From Kovacikia minuta CCNUW1 (GTDB lineage: Bacteria; Cyanobacteriota; Cyanobacteriia; Leptolyngbyales; Leptolyngbyaceae): DNA of 64,000 nucleotides. Below are positions 44,869-54,338 of this stretch, piece by piece. The stretch covers positions 62,001 to 126,000 of the forward strand of contig NZ_CP083583.1 in the NCBI RefSeq assembly GCF_020091585.1, written 5' to 3'. Made by a program: the position numbers and the translations under genes. Within the stretch, counting starts at the first letter, position 1, and each line of letters starts with the position of its first letter. A model generated the notes under the pieces. It was given only the letters and a program-made list of their open reading frames with translations. It made no database searches and was not told the origin of the DNA.

Positions 44869-45701
44869 AGCAATCCTGATATTGCTCCTGCGGATTTACG
44901 TATTTAAGGGAATGACTGGGAGGGTATCTGAGGAGTAGAAATTTATCGAAGATTGTATCAATGATAAATCGGGTTGGGTAATCAGCGATCGAAACGTTTA
45001 AGCAATATTCTAAGCCCTATTCCAATCCAACACAGAATGAGAAGCCCGCGACTAAAGTTTTGTAGTCCCAATCACACTTGTCATTCAACTTAAAACTCCA
45101 TTTCTTGAAGGTACAAAAGATACAAAAAGATTGCAATACAAAGCACAATTTGATTTGCCCTTCAAGAGATTGGTTTGAATAGAACGATACAAAATTCTGG
45201 TTATTGAAATTACAATTTCATCATTCCCATTAGCCGATTTATTGAAAGATAGGTTGTTCTGCCTGAACCACCAATCTCCTTTCCAGAAAGGAATCTAAAG
45301 ATTTAATGGAAATAGAAAAAGTATTTTTCCGACCTGATTTTAAAGCTGAAATAAAAAGTTGAGAGAACGGAAGAAAGCGAGATTCTAAACAATTTTTAAC
45401 AAAAAAAGAGGCGGGTACATTGTAAAAATATTTTTGTAGGGAAACGCACAGAATAAAGTCGATTAGACTTCTGTTGTTTAAAGCTTTCTTTCCTCTCGTT
45501 ATTGATTGAGAAAACCTTCTTAATTTCTAAAAGTCAATCATGCCTTTTGGTCAGGTATTGCATGGAAATTTGAGCGTTGGAACTGCTCCAGTTTCAGTTC
45601 CCGCGTATGCCCCAGGTTGCCGATCTGAGATGAAATGAAAGCTGCTCTCTACGTGAAACTATCCTTATTTTTGAATTGATCATCATTTAGGAGATTGAAA
45701 C
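44869..45701. promoter_or_regulatory. Long leader/promoter region of cpcB
   Basis: Over 800 bp without a clear gene lies upstream of the phycocyanin pair, as expected for a strongly regulated pigment operon. It is AT-rich at 45290-45430. AGGAGA (45689-45694), seven bases before ATG 45702, is a strong ribosome-binding site. A 32-codon frame from ATG 45540 (MPFGQVLHGNLSVG...) has no ribosome-binding site and is not called. Confidence 0.5.
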
Positions 45702-46223
45702 ATGGTATTAGATGCCTTTGCTAAGGTTGTCTCTCAAGCAGATGCGCGGGGAGAATACCTCAGCAGTTCTCAACTGGATGCGTTGATTGCGATCGTGAAA
45801 GATGGCAATAAGCGTGTTGATGCGGTCAATCGCATTTCCAGCAACGCTTCCACCATCGTCGCCAATGCAGCCCGTTCCCTCTTCGCAGAGCAACCCCAGT
45901 TGATTGCTCCTGGTGGTAATGCCTACACCAGCCGTCGTGCTGCTGCTTGCCTGCGAGATCTGGAAATTATCCTGCGCTATGTTACCTATGCCATTTTTGC
46001 AGGGGATTCCAGTGTGCTTGAAGACCGGGCGCTAAATGGCTTGCGTGAAACCTATCTGGCGCTGGGTACTCCTGGGGCTTCTGTGGCGGTTGGGATTCAA
46101 AAATTAAAGGAAGCTTCGATCGCTATCGTCAACGATCCAAACGGCATCACCAAAGGAGATTGCAGTGCATTGATTGCAGAAATCTCTAGCTACTTCGATC
46201 GTGCTGCGGCAGCAGTGGGTTAG
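45702..46223 (+). CDS. cpcB: Phycocyanin beta subunit
   Basis: 173 residues: [122 protein letters not shown]. Both bilin-binding Cys are in place: Cys83 in AACLRD and Cys154 in TKGDCSAL; the methylated Asn is Asn73 (GGNAYT). It is a rod or core light-harvesting subunit that carries two phycobilins. The Cys at DRCLNG of typical CpcB is Ala here, and the sequence is more diverged than a usual main copy. Phycoerythrocyanin beta (PecB) is a near alternative. Confidence 0.9.
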   Translation: MVLDAFAKVVSQADARGEYLSSSQLDALIAIVKDGNKRVDAVNRISSNASTIVANAARSLFAEQPQLIAPGGNAYTSRRAAACLRDLEIILRYVTYAIFAGDSSVLEDRALNGLRETYLALGTPGASVAVGIQKLKEASIAIVNDPNGITKGDCSALIAEISSYFDRAAAAVG

Positions 46224-46413
46224 GGATAGGGTCATAGGTCATGAGTCATGGGTTACGGGTTATTCCTCATTGGTCATTAGAGTTGAATACTGTTCAAAGC
46301 TGAATGCCACTTTGATGGATAACAAACAACAACTGACAAATGACAACTGACAAAACAGCCAGATGACAAATACGAACAGATTCGTGTAAACCAATTAGGG
46401 AGAAATTGAATTC
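46224..46413. repeat. cpcB-cpcA spacer with heptad-type repeats
   Basis: The 190-bp gap holds degenerate repeats GGTCATAGGTCATGAGTCATG (46229-46250) and TGACAAATGACAACTGACAAA (about 46337-46360). AGGGAGA at 46397-46403 is the likely ribosome-binding site of cpcA. The gap is longer than in standard cpcBA operons. Confidence 0.6.
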
Positions 46414-46905
46414 ATGTCGAAGACCCCTTTAACAGAAGCGATCGCCACTGCGGATTCTCAAGGACGCTTTCTGAGCAGCACCGAATATCAGGTAGCATTT
46501 GGGCGGTTCCGGCAGGCTGCCGCTTCGCTGGAAGCCGTGAAAAGTTTGAGTGGAAAGGCTCAGGGTTTGGCTGAAGCCGCAGCGAATGAGGTATACCAAA
46601 AATTTCCCTATACCACCCAACTGCAAGGGCCTAACTATGCCTCTACGCAAACCGGCAAAGCTAAATGTGTGCGTGATATCGGTTACTACCTGCGGATTGT
46701 TATCTATGCGCTGGTCGTGGGTGGTACGGGACCCATTGATGATTATCTAATCTCTGGTCTGTCCGAAATCAACAGTACCTTTGAGCTATCGCCCAGTTGG
46801 TATGTCGAAGCATTGAAGTACATTAAGGCAAATCATGGGATTTCCGGTGATCCTGCCGTTGAACTCAATTCCTACATCGACTATGTGATCAATTCATTGA
46901 TCTAG
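46414..46905 (+). CDS. cpcA: Phycocyanin alpha subunit
   Basis: 163 residues: [142 protein letters not shown]. The chromophore Cys is Cys85 (KAKCVRD). Pairs with CpcB to form the alpha-beta monomer. Several otherwise near-invariant positions differ ([18 protein letters not shown] instead of YCLIAGGTGPMDEYLIAG). No linker (cpcC/D) or lyase (cpcE/F) gene follows, so this may be a second, specialised phycocyanin pair. Phycoerythrocyanin alpha (PecA) is the alternative. Confidence 0.88.
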   Translation: MSKTPLTEAIATADSQGRFLSSTEYQVAFGRFRQAAASLEAVKSLSGKAQGLAEAAANEVYQKFPYTTQLQGPNYASTQTGKAKCVRDIGYYLRIVIYALVVGGTGPIDDYLISGLSEINSTFELSPSWYVEALKYIKANHGISGDPAVELNSYIDYVINSLI

Positions 46906-47510
46906 GCGATCGATGAGTTGATTCAGGCGATCGCACTCTGAGTTCCATGAGGAGCAGGTTTGGCATCGAGAGAATTGATTCAAATTAAAGATCTTGAGCG
47001 AAGCCTGCTCCTACAATCAAGCTTGCCAAAATACTGCTGTAGCAGTTCTAACTCAGCTGCAAGTGTTGATACGCTACAATTGCATCTGATTTTTCGTACA
47101 GGTATATTGTTTATCCAAGTAGGTAGTTGCAATAAAATGTAGGATGGGTTAGCGATAGCGTAACCCATGCGGGCGTAGGGTTTCCTTCCTCAACCCAACC
47201 TGCACAGGTCTTATATTTAATTGCATCCTCCCACTTATAGCAATCCGATAGGAGTGGTGAGAAAGCCTGTGAGCATTCAAGCTATCAGCAAAAAGCTGCT
47301 AGCGGGCTGCTAACCGCTCAAGGATACGGTTCGCTACACCTGATTTGGGATTACAATATACGGCAAAAAAAGTTTTCTAAGTTTGTCAAGTTAAGGCGTC
47401 TAGCCCTTTGCATAGTGGGTTTGAGTGGCTTACTCTGTGATTCTCAGGTTGAAGTGATTTATCGCTGACTGAAATGCCTGAATGACCAGTTTGTATGGTT
47501 GCTTCACCGA
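46906..47510. other. Intergenic with dispersed repeats
   Basis: No gene seen. TGGGTTAGCGATAGCGTAACCCA (47146-47168) is a dispersed palindrome of the GCGTAAC type. GTGGTGAGAAAGCCTGTGAG (about 47256) followed by AGCTATCAGCAAAAAGCT matches a repeat at 60570-60640. HIP1-like GGCGATCG sites occur at 46907 and 46929. Confidence 0.5.
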
Positions 47511-48995
47511 TTACGCAAGGGCTTTTTCTTTTGACATGGGTAACGCGATCTCAAACACGGCTCCCTGCCCAGGTTTGGAGCGAACCGTAATGCTCCCACC
47601 CATGCCCTCGACCAGGGTTTTGACAATTGCCAGACCCAATCCATGCCCCCCAGATACATATTTTGTGTCATCCTCAGAAATCCGGGTACGGGCTTCATCC
47701 ACCCGATAAAATCGCTCAAAAATGCGGCTCTGGTCTTGAAGTGGAATCCCAACACCCTGATCACACACCTGAATGATTGCCTGTCGTTCAACCTGCTCCA
47801 GATTCAACTCAATAGGTTGTTCAGGTTGGGAGTACTTCACAGCGTTATCAATCAGATTAATTAACACCTGCTTCAGGCGATCGCGGTCTACGATAGCTGT
47901 GACTTTTTCCCTCGCTTCAACTCGAATCGATCGATTGCTAAATTTCTCTGCCATTCCTGTTACTTCCGCCACCAGATCATTTAGCATGACTGGCTCCAGA
48001 CGAAAGTGCATATAACCACTATCCGCCCGTGCTAAATCTAACAGGTCTTGGAGTAGGCGTACCGTTCGATCTGCTTCTGCGGCAGCCGTTTCCAGTGCTT
48101 CTTTTTGATAATCGTTTAAGTTCGTGCTCCGACGCAAAATGCTTTGCAAATAGCCGACTACCACAGTTAAGGGAGTACGCAACTCATGCGAAACATTGCT
48201 GACAAACTGACGTTGCTGCTCCCACGCTTCAGAGAGCCGTGACAACATCATGTCAAAGGTCTGCGCCAATTCCTTCACTTCACTGGGGGCAGAGGTAAGC
48301 TGTAGTTTTGCCTGACTCAAATCATCGACTGATATTGCACCTGCAATCTGACTCATGGACTGTAGTGGTTGGAGCGATCGCCGGATGCGGTAGGCGATCG
48401 CCGCCATTGTCAGAATCGTTACCAGAATGCATACGATCGCTAAACCCTGAATAGCAGCAATTAATTGGCGCTGGTCTTGCGTCACGTCCTGCGCCATATA
48501 TACCTTGCCTAACTGTTTGCCCTTAACGGTTACCAAACCTTCATAGAGAATGAGGTACCGATTCCCCACTTGATAAACCTGAGGCTTAAGGGGCATGTCT
48601 GCCAGAGAGATCAGTGCCGCTGTTGCAGGAAAGGATGAGTACATTTGATTCGATTGAGCCAGCAACCGTTTCCCATCCAGACTCTTAACCCAAATGACTA
48701 AACCTGGAACTGACACATTATCAATTGTTTTTTGCAGCCCTGTTTCCACGGGCAGCATTTCACTGTAAAGTTCCACGTCGCGTGGAAATCGGGTTGCTAC
48801 GTACTCTACACCCTGGGTGTGCGTTGTAATCAAAACCTGCTGCATTTTCCAGCTTGTCCAAATAGCAACGCTGCTTAAACCTAAAACAGAAAGTGCAGCA
48901 ATTTCTGCGGTTAAACGAAACTGGAGCGAAGCGGGGTTGAGATGCCGCTGTCTAACTTGACGAATCGCCCCCCACAGTTTGTGAATCGGTTGCAT
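47511..48995 (-). CDS. Membrane sensor histidine kinase (BaeS/PhoR-like)
   Basis: 494 residues. Helix 1 near 32-50 (IAALSVLGLSSVAIW), a periplasmic sensor of about 120 residues, helix 2 near 180-203 (IQGLAIVCILVTILTMAAIAY), then a HAMP segment (RIRRSLQPLQSMSQIAGAISVDDL). Dimerisation/phosphorylation: FVSNVSHELRTPLTVVVGYLQ with His270. Catalytic part: N-box LINLIDNAVKYS, DQGVGIP, and G-boxes GGHGLGLAIVKTLVEGMGG. A complete hybrid-less kinase. No response regulator gene adjoins it, so the partner must be elsewhere; ligand unknown. Divergent from the EamA gene. Confidence 0.9.
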   Translation of the reverse strand: MQPIHKLWGAIRQVRQRHLNPASLQFRLTAEIAALSVLGLSSVAIWTSWKMQQVLITTHTQGVEYVATRFPRDVELYSEMLPVETGLQKTIDNVSVPGLVIWVKSLDGKRLLAQSNQMYSSFPATAALISLADMPLKPQVYQVGNRYLILYEGLVTVKGKQLGKVYMAQDVTQDQRQLIAAIQGLAIVCILVTILTMAAIAYRIRRSLQPLQSMSQIAGAISVDDLSQAKLQLTSAPSEVKELAQTFDMMLSRLSEAWEQQRQFVSNVSHELRTPLTVVVGYLQSILRRSTNLNDYQKEALETAAAEADRTVRLLQDLLDLARADSGYMHFRLEPVMLNDLVAEVTGMAEKFSNRSIRVEAREKVTAIVDRDRLKQVLINLIDNAVKYSQPEQPIELNLEQVERQAIIQVCDQGVGIPLQDQSRIFERFYRVDEARTRISEDDTKYVSGGHGLGLAIVKTLVEGMGGSITVRSKPGQGAVFEIALPMSKEKALA

Positions 48996-49259
48996 TGGAA
49001 AAAAGTTCTGTCCCGTTCATTCAATTAATTTAGTAAAAACTCTGTCAGCCACCAGCAAACACTTCTTCAAAGATCCTGATCAGGAACCTATACTTAGTGT
49101 AGTCGAAGCCCCACCTGTAAGATGATGGCGCTCTAACGGAAGGATTAGTTTTTGCTGAGAAACCCTGAAACCAAACTTCTCAGTTTTCCCTCAGCTTTTC
49201 CTTAGCAGGATTTTAGCTAAACCTGCTTTATTAAGGTGAAAAAGGTAAAAACTAATTAA

Positions 49260-50312
49260 ATGACAACCCCGATTAATCGTTGTATCGAACGTATTCCTGG
49301 ACAAGTTTACCTTTGGGTCGCGGTTGCGATCTTTGGGGCTTCAGGCGCAGTGACCCGTAAGCTTACGGAACTGGGTGCCCAAAATTTTGTTGGTGGACAG
49401 AATCCCATTTCGCTCTGTAATGTTTTGTTTGTGGGGAATCTCTGTGCGTTACTGGTTCTTTTAATTATTTACCGACACCAATGGAATAGGGAGATTTTGA
49501 GGCGACTATCCAGGCAGGAGCGGTTTGGTATCGTGACAGTTGCCATCCTGTCTGGTGCGTTAGCTCCTGGTTTGATTTTTCAGGCACTTGCCCTGACTCA
49601 GGTGACAAACGTTGTATTGGTTGGACGGTTAGAACCACCACTGACCCTGGCCTTATCTATCTGGCTGTTGCAAGAAAGGGTGAACCGCTGGGAGGTCCTG
49701 GGCGCGATCGCAGCCTTCATTGGTGTTGTGCTGACGATCGTACTTCAACCCGCTGGAGCGATCAGGATTAGTATGGCAGGCTTGCCCATTGGTGTGGGTG
49801 AACTGTCAGCAGCTTTAGGCGCAATTGCTTTAGCAGCCTCCACCATTGTAGGTAAAAAATGGCTGGCAAAAGTTCCTCTGGGGATTTACAGCATTGTTCG
49901 AACTGGATTAGGAACCATTATCTTCTTCTGCGTGGCACTAGTGCTGTACGGACGAGATCACTTTATGGGAGTTCTCTCGCCCTTTCTCTGGCAATGGATG
50001 CTGGTATATGGTGTGGTGGTTGTGGTTATGGGGCAATCGTTCTGGGTAGTTGGGTTACGGGCAGCGTCCGTTTCTACCGCATCCATTGTGGCTTCCTTTG
50101 CCCCGATCTCAGGTATTCTGGCAGCCTATTTCATTCTGCAAGAAGTTCCCACTTCAGCGCAGTACATTGGTGGTAGCGTGATTCTGTTGGGGTTGCTGCT
50201 CAGCCAGATTGGTATCCGACGCCAGGCTTCCCGTAAAGGTGCGATGGGCAAAGCTGGTTCTGTCCAGAGAGAGCAAACCCTTGAGGCGAAAATTGGATTC
50301 AAGGGCATTTAG
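49260..50312 (+). CDS. EamA/DMT family transporter
   Basis: 350 residues with ten predicted membrane helices in two EamA repeats: VYLWVAVAIFGASGAVTRKL, LCNVLFVGNLCALLVLLIIY, IVTVAILSGALAPGLIFQALALTQVTNVVLVGRLEPPLTLALSIWLLQE (first repeat, with the conserved Pro-rich PPLTLALSIWLLQERVNRWE), and a second one ending QSFWVVGLRAASVSTASIVASFAPISGILAAYFILQEVPTSAQYIGGSVILLGLLLSQIG. The family exports or imports metabolites such as amino acids or purines; no substrate can be inferred. ATG 49260 has no strong ribosome-binding site. Divergent from the kinase. Confidence 0.88.
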   Translation: MTTPINRCIERIPGQVYLWVAVAIFGASGAVTRKLTELGAQNFVGGQNPISLCNVLFVGNLCALLVLLIIYRHQWNREILRRLSRQERFGIVTVAILSGALAPGLIFQALALTQVTNVVLVGRLEPPLTLALSIWLLQERVNRWEVLGAIAAFIGVVLTIVLQPAGAIRISMAGLPIGVGELSAALGAIALAASTIVGKKWLAKVPLGIYSIVRTGLGTIIFFCVALVLYGRDHFMGVLSPFLWQWMLVYGVVVVVMGQSFWVVGLRAASVSTASIVASFAPISGILAAYFILQEVPTSAQYIGGSVILLGLLLSQIGIRRQASRKGAMGKAGSVQREQTLEAKIGFKGI

Positions 50313-50352
50313 TAGAATGGCACCAACCAGAGGATGCCATCAGTGTTATTTT

Positions 50353-51336
50353 TCAATCCTGAATCCATTGGCGAATCTGGTCTTCAGACAACCCCGTTAA
50401 CTGAACCACCTGATCAACGGTCATTCCAGACTGCAACAGGTTGAGTGACACTTGCTTTAATTGGGCTTCTGCTTGTTGCCTCAATTCTTGCTCCTGTTCT
50501 GCCCGTTGTTGCTCCTGTTCTGCCCGTGTCAGTGCCAGTTCCTTCTCCTGCCGCTCCTGTTCAGCATCCGTTAACATCCAGGTTCCCTGGGAGTCATACC
50601 AACGTAACCAGAACCGGGAGATCCCTTCAAATGTTCCTTGCCACAATCCTAATCCCAATTTCAATTCTGGAATCCAGATGCGTGGGTCGCTTGGGTCTAA
50701 TGGTTGTTCCTGATAGTGACCACCTACCAGTTGAAAGAATCGCAGCTTGTTGGTGTAGCGGCTAAACACGACATAGTAGGGAACGCGTAAAACCCGTTCA
50801 TATACTTTCCATTTTCGGGGTGGGGTTTCTTTCCCTGATTGTCCATTGGCGGATTCTGGGGCGATCGCCGTTCCATTTTCTGGTTGAACCGTTTCAGCTT
50901 CAACGGAAACTGGTTGATCCGGATTTGTGGCTAACTCGACCTGTTCCCCCAGGTCTTCTTTCTCTGTCCCCGGAGACAGCAATTCTACTACTACAAACGG
51001 GTTGACCCCTTCTTGCCAGACTACATAACTTGAGCGAAGTTCCGTTCCTTCATATAACCGTGGCACATTCAATACCAGGAACCAGTCTGGACGCTTGTGC
51101 CAGAGGGGATGCCAGACATCATAGTAAAGGTTGAGATCGGAACCTGTAAAAATCTGGTCTGCGGCGTAATCTGTTAATCGCAATGTACGGCTTAATAACT
51201 GAGGTTGTAAATCATGAAACTCATCAGGCAAACCTGGTTCCTCCGGATCTTCACTCGGCAAATCGTACATGGTGGGTAGCGTCAACCTGGGGGGCAGAGG
51301 AGGGTCGGTTTGGGGAACAGAAGGGCGTGATGTCAT
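50353..51336 (-). CDS. Uma2 family endonuclease-like protein with C-terminal coiled coil
   Basis: 327 residues. The central Uma2 (DUF820) fold is visible: LNLYYDVWHPLWHKRPDWFLVLNVPRLYEGTELRSSYVVWQEGVNPFVVVELLSPGTEKEDLG, then RKWKVYERVLRVPYYVVFSRYTNKLRFFQLVGGHYQE, with the EL/SPGTE acidic cluster. An Ala/Glu/Gln-rich insert (about 138-170) splits it. The C-terminus is a charged coiled coil (LTDAEQERQEKELALTRAEQEQQRAEQEQELRQQAEAQL) ending SGMTVDQVVQLTGLSEDQIRQWIQD, a helical tail seen in related long Uma2 proteins. Nuclease activity is predicted, not known. Unlike the short Uma2 at 4997 it sits in ordinary chromosomal context. Confidence 0.82.
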   Translation of the reverse strand: MTSRPSVPQTDPPLPPRLTLPTMYDLPSEDPEEPGLPDEFHDLQPQLLSRTLRLTDYAADQIFTGSDLNLYYDVWHPLWHKRPDWFLVLNVPRLYEGTELRSSYVVWQEGVNPFVVVELLSPGTEKEDLGEQVELATNPDQPVSVEAETVQPENGTAIAPESANGQSGKETPPRKWKVYERVLRVPYYVVFSRYTNKLRFFQLVGGHYQEQPLDPSDPRIWIPELKLGLGLWQGTFEGISRFWLRWYDSQGTWMLTDAEQERQEKELALTRAEQEQQRAEQEQELRQQAEAQLKQVSLNLLQSGMTVDQVVQLTGLSEDQIRQWIQD

Positions 51337-51578
51337 CGTTGCTGAAAAAGGTGGAATTTATACCATCTTAGATTGAAGATTTTGAATTTTAGATTGAAGA
51401 TGACGCAGGCTTTGAGCGGTCAGCCTTTCAGAAAAACATTTGCCAGTCTCAACTACCAATATAGTAAGGGCATCGCTTTGTGTCTGTTTAAGGGGGGTAC
51501 CCTTATTGCGTATGACCCATTGCGATGCCCTTAAAGCAGGTGATTCTAGGGGAGGGATTTTATCTCAGCGCAGATCCC

Positions 51579-52079
51579 TTAGCTCCTTACGGGAAGTTGA
51601 ACCCTGGCTGTTCCGATCGGAATTTCGCCCCGTAAACCAACCCGCTGACCTGTCACTCCATAAAACAGAACTCCCTCATTGAGGGTTCTCATTTGTACCC
51701 CTGTGAATTGCACCTCCACGTAACTACCCGCTGCTACAGGTTGATCAAAGGTCACTGCCAAACGCTGTTTGCTCAGTTCTGTCTTAGCTGGAATGACTCT
51801 GCCTGACTGGTCAACAACGCGAATTTGATCAAACTGTTCCATTTGTTCTGGAATCGAGACCATTAGATCCTGGAGTGCCATCCCAATCACCGCAACGCGG
51901 ATGAAATGGGTACTGCCGCGCACCCCAGAATTGGTAATCATGGGAGCAGTAAAGTTGAAAACCATTCCTGTTTCTGTTTGTGCTGCCTGTGCTTGAATTT
52001 TGGTCACAGGTTCAGCCATTGCTGCGGTTGCTGTAGTCAATAGCAAAGCCGATAAACCGCCATAGATGAAGCCTTTCAT
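51579..52079 (-). CDS. DUF2808 exported protein
   Basis: About 166 residues from ATG 52079 (MKGFIYGGLSALLLTTATAAMAEP), which has AGGATCTGTAT before it; an upstream extension to 52190 lies in low-quality sequence. The signal peptide is followed by a beta-rich domain with IQAQAAQTETGMVFNFTAPMITNSGVRGSTHFIRVAVIGMALQDLMVSIPEQMEQFDQIRVVDQSGRVIPAKTELSKQRLAVTFDQPVAAGSYVEVQFTGVQMRT. Matches the DUF2808 family found in most cyanobacteria, outside the cytoplasm, function unknown. Confidence 0.8.
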   Translation of the reverse strand: MKGFIYGGLSALLLTTATAAMAEPVTKIQAQAAQTETGMVFNFTAPMITNSGVRGSTHFIRVAVIGMALQDLMVSIPEQMEQFDQIRVVDQSGRVIPAKTELSKQRLAVTFDQPVAAGSYVEVQFTGVQMRTLNEGVLFYGVTGQRVGLRGEIPIGTARVQLPVRS

Positions 52080-52816
52080 ATACAGATCCTTGAGGTAGGT
52101 GAAAGAGATAAACGATCGGTCGTCCTTTTTGGGAAAGGAAAGAGATGAAGATCGGGAGGATGGGAGGGTGAGAGCGTAAGCATTTCGCACTCTCCCACCC
52201 GCTCACCGCCGTTCTCCCACCCGCTCACCCCCCTTCCCTCCAGGGCACTATCAAACGACCGCAACAGTGTTGGGTTGGATGGAGTCCTGTTCTCTGTTTT
52301 CTGCTCTTCGTCATGGGTTATGTGCTGTTTGTTAGGGGGGGTGCCCATCACTCAACCCAACTAAAACTGCTGTGGTCTAACTGAATGTTTTTTTCAGCCT
52401 TGATTTCATAGATTGACCTGTAACCATGAGGTGAAACTGATTGATAAATGAAAGGAGTCTGAGAATTTGAGGAAAAATTAGGCAGACAGTGGAGAAGGTA
52501 AGTTGGGGCAGAGAATCCAGAATTGAGAATGGTGAATGTTAAGCGTTGAGGGTTGAGTCAGGGGTGGGGTGAAAGGTGGTGTACGCGGCTAACATCTAGC
52601 GCTATGGTTACCAGGACCGATCGCCGGGTTGGGAAAACTACCCATCGATCGATCGATCGCAAGATTTCGATAGCAGCGCAGGAATTAAATAGTTAAACAG
52701 GAAACAATTTCCTAAGCTAAAGGGATCGTCTTTGTGACCGGCGCTGATCGAATGGTTCACACCTGTACCAGGCGATCGCCCCGTCCTATGGAAATGTAAT
52801 CTGAGTTGGAGATCCT
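52080..52816. other. Long intergenic region
   Basis: No gene recognised. 52150-52250 has repeated CTCCCACCCGCTCACC text and CCCTTCCCTCCAGGGCACTA (about 52229), which resembles CCTTCCCTTCAGGGCACTAC at about 34833. 52641-52670 has overlapping ATCGATCG runs. The flanking genes are divergent, so promoters for both lie here. Confidence 0.4.
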
Positions 52817-53317
52817 ATGGCAATTCCCCACGTCCCATTCTTTCTGTTGAAGCTAATTGCCGCGATCGGCTGTGGGCTGGTCGCGGGTGTCTTTTTTGCC
52901 TTCTCAACCTTTGTGATGCCTGCCCTCGCCCGACTTCAGCCCAAGGATGGGATGACTGCCATGCAGTCGATCAATATCACGGCAATTAATCCGTTGTTTA
53001 TGCTGGCACTCTTTGGAACGGCTGCAATTTGCCTTTTTCTAGCAATCATCTCGCTACTAAAGTGGGATCAACCAGGTTCTATCTACTTGATCCTTGGCAG
53101 TGTGCTTTATCTGGGAGGCACCATTGGGGTGACGATCGCAGGCAACGTTCCCCTAAACGATGCCCTGGCAGTTGTTAAACCAGGTAGCCCCGAAGGTGCA
53201 GATTTATGGATGAAATACCTGACCGACTGGACCTTCTGGAACCATATTCGGACACTCGCCGCACTGGTGGCAGCAGGATTATTCACCGTTGCAGTCACCC
53301 TGCCAGCAAAGTCGTGA
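52817..53317 (+). CDS. DUF1772 (anthrone oxygenase family) membrane protein
   Basis: 166 residues, four membrane helices: FLLKLIAAIGCGLVAGVFFAFSTFVMPALARL, NPLFMLALFGTAAICLFLAIISLL, SIYLILGSVLYLGGTIGVTIAGNVPLNDAL and IRTLAALVAAGLFTVAVTL. The GVFFAFSTFVMPALA start and the TIAGNVPLNDALA turn with Trp-rich WTFWNHIRT are those of DUF1772/anthrone-oxygenase-like proteins. Activity in cyanobacteria is unknown. Convergent with the ImmA gene. Confidence 0.85.
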   Translation: MAIPHVPFFLLKLIAAIGCGLVAGVFFAFSTFVMPALARLQPKDGMTAMQSINITAINPLFMLALFGTAAICLFLAIISLLKWDQPGSIYLILGSVLYLGGTIGVTIAGNVPLNDALAVVKPGSPEGADLWMKYLTDWTFWNHIRTLAALVAAGLFTVAVTLPAKS

Positions 53318-53453
53318 GTAGGCTTCCAGCAATTTTTGAGTGAATGAGTCACCTTGAGCCTGGGTGGGTGGCTTCGAGGTGAGCTTTCGACTTGAGCTTA
53401 AGCCGGAGGGCGCTCAGCCGAACGGGGTGTGGTTAACGCAAATGAAAAGGCGA

Positions 53454-54335
53454 TCAATCCGACCCCGATCGGTGCAGTAACGATAAAACACAGGACTGAT
53501 CACCGAATGCTATCGGTATTGCTTCAACCTGACATCGAACTTCGCCCCAGCCAAGATGAATCGTTTCAGTGCCACTATGATGGTGCCCTTTAAGATGGGT
53601 TTTGGCAATCAGTGAATCAGGGGCGATCGATTTGTGTTTGGGAATGAAGCCTCCCCGCCAGTCATCGGTGCGAATACTCCACCAAATTCGGAGTTTCTTT
53701 TTGGCTTTTATTGAGGACGATGCTGTTTGAGCAGATTCTCGTTGGGTCAGGGCATGGTGCCACAGGACGAGGGCATGCTCTCCAGTACCATATTGCACCA
53801 TGCGAACCAGAGTTGCCAGCAGGGACGTTTGGTAGAGCGCTGCCAGCGATCGGCCCGTACTCAGGGACAGACCCAGTTCATTTAATCGGGGCAAAAATGA
53901 AGTCTGCGGCATTAATAAATCTGCGGCTCCCTGGTCGCACAGCCGTTCCTTGCGATCGGCGCTCCAATTGGGCAGGAAACTCTCTGTGCGGGCCTGTTCC
54001 TGCGCGTCAAACAACAGTTCCATCAGCTCGTGCCCTTCCGTAAATCGTTGCCGCACCAGCGGATCATCTTCTTTAATCAGAATCATCCCGGTGCGGCTGT
54101 CCACCAGAATGCCCTGCTGTTCATCTAAGGGCGCACGTCGTGGTGTTGGTATTCCAAAGTGGCGATAAATCAGCGACAAATCGATCGGAGGGGTATCGCC
54201 CAACCCCGCCTCCTGCCTCAGAAATTCGACGTACCGTGAAACATCCTGTTCCCTTTGGAGCGCCCCATAGCGAGACAGGAATGCCTGCCCAGGATGGCGG
54301 TATTTCCTGTCCCCTTCCCCATGTTCCACTCCCAT
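53454..54335 (-). CDS. ImmA/IrrE family metallo-endopeptidase-like protein (altered HExxH)
   Basis: 293 residues. Family hallmark region at 85-115: MILIKEDDPLVRQRFTEGHELMELLFDAQEQA. The zinc motif of ImmA/IrrE is HELGH; here it reads HELME (His102, Glu103, Glu106), so the second zinc-binding His is replaced by Glu. Either this subfamily uses Glu, or the protein is not a peptidase. The N-terminal 80 residues include YRHFGIPTPRRAPLDEQQGILVD, typical of ImmA folds. The C-terminus (200-293) is a further domain with no known match. It follows its XRE partner after 3 nt on the same strand, the layout of XRE/ImmA regulator pairs controlling mobile elements or stress genes. Confidence 0.8.
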   Translation of the reverse strand: MGVEHGEGDRKYRHPGQAFLSRYGALQREQDVSRYVEFLRQEAGLGDTPPIDLSLIYRHFGIPTPRRAPLDEQQGILVDSRTGMILIKEDDPLVRQRFTEGHELMELLFDAQEQARTESFLPNWSADRKERLCDQGAADLLMPQTSFLPRLNELGLSLSTGRSLAALYQTSLLATLVRMVQYGTGEHALVLWHHALTQRESAQTASSSIKAKKKLRIWWSIRTDDWRGGFIPKHKSIAPDSLIAKTHLKGHHHSGTETIHLGWGEVRCQVEAIPIAFGDQSCVLSLLHRSGSD

Positions 54336-54338
54336 CCC

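Noticed and set aside
45540-45638. 32-codon frame MPFGQVLHGNLSVG in the cpcB leader
   Set aside because: No ribosome-binding site and no resemblance to known phycobilisome peptides; chance is likely.
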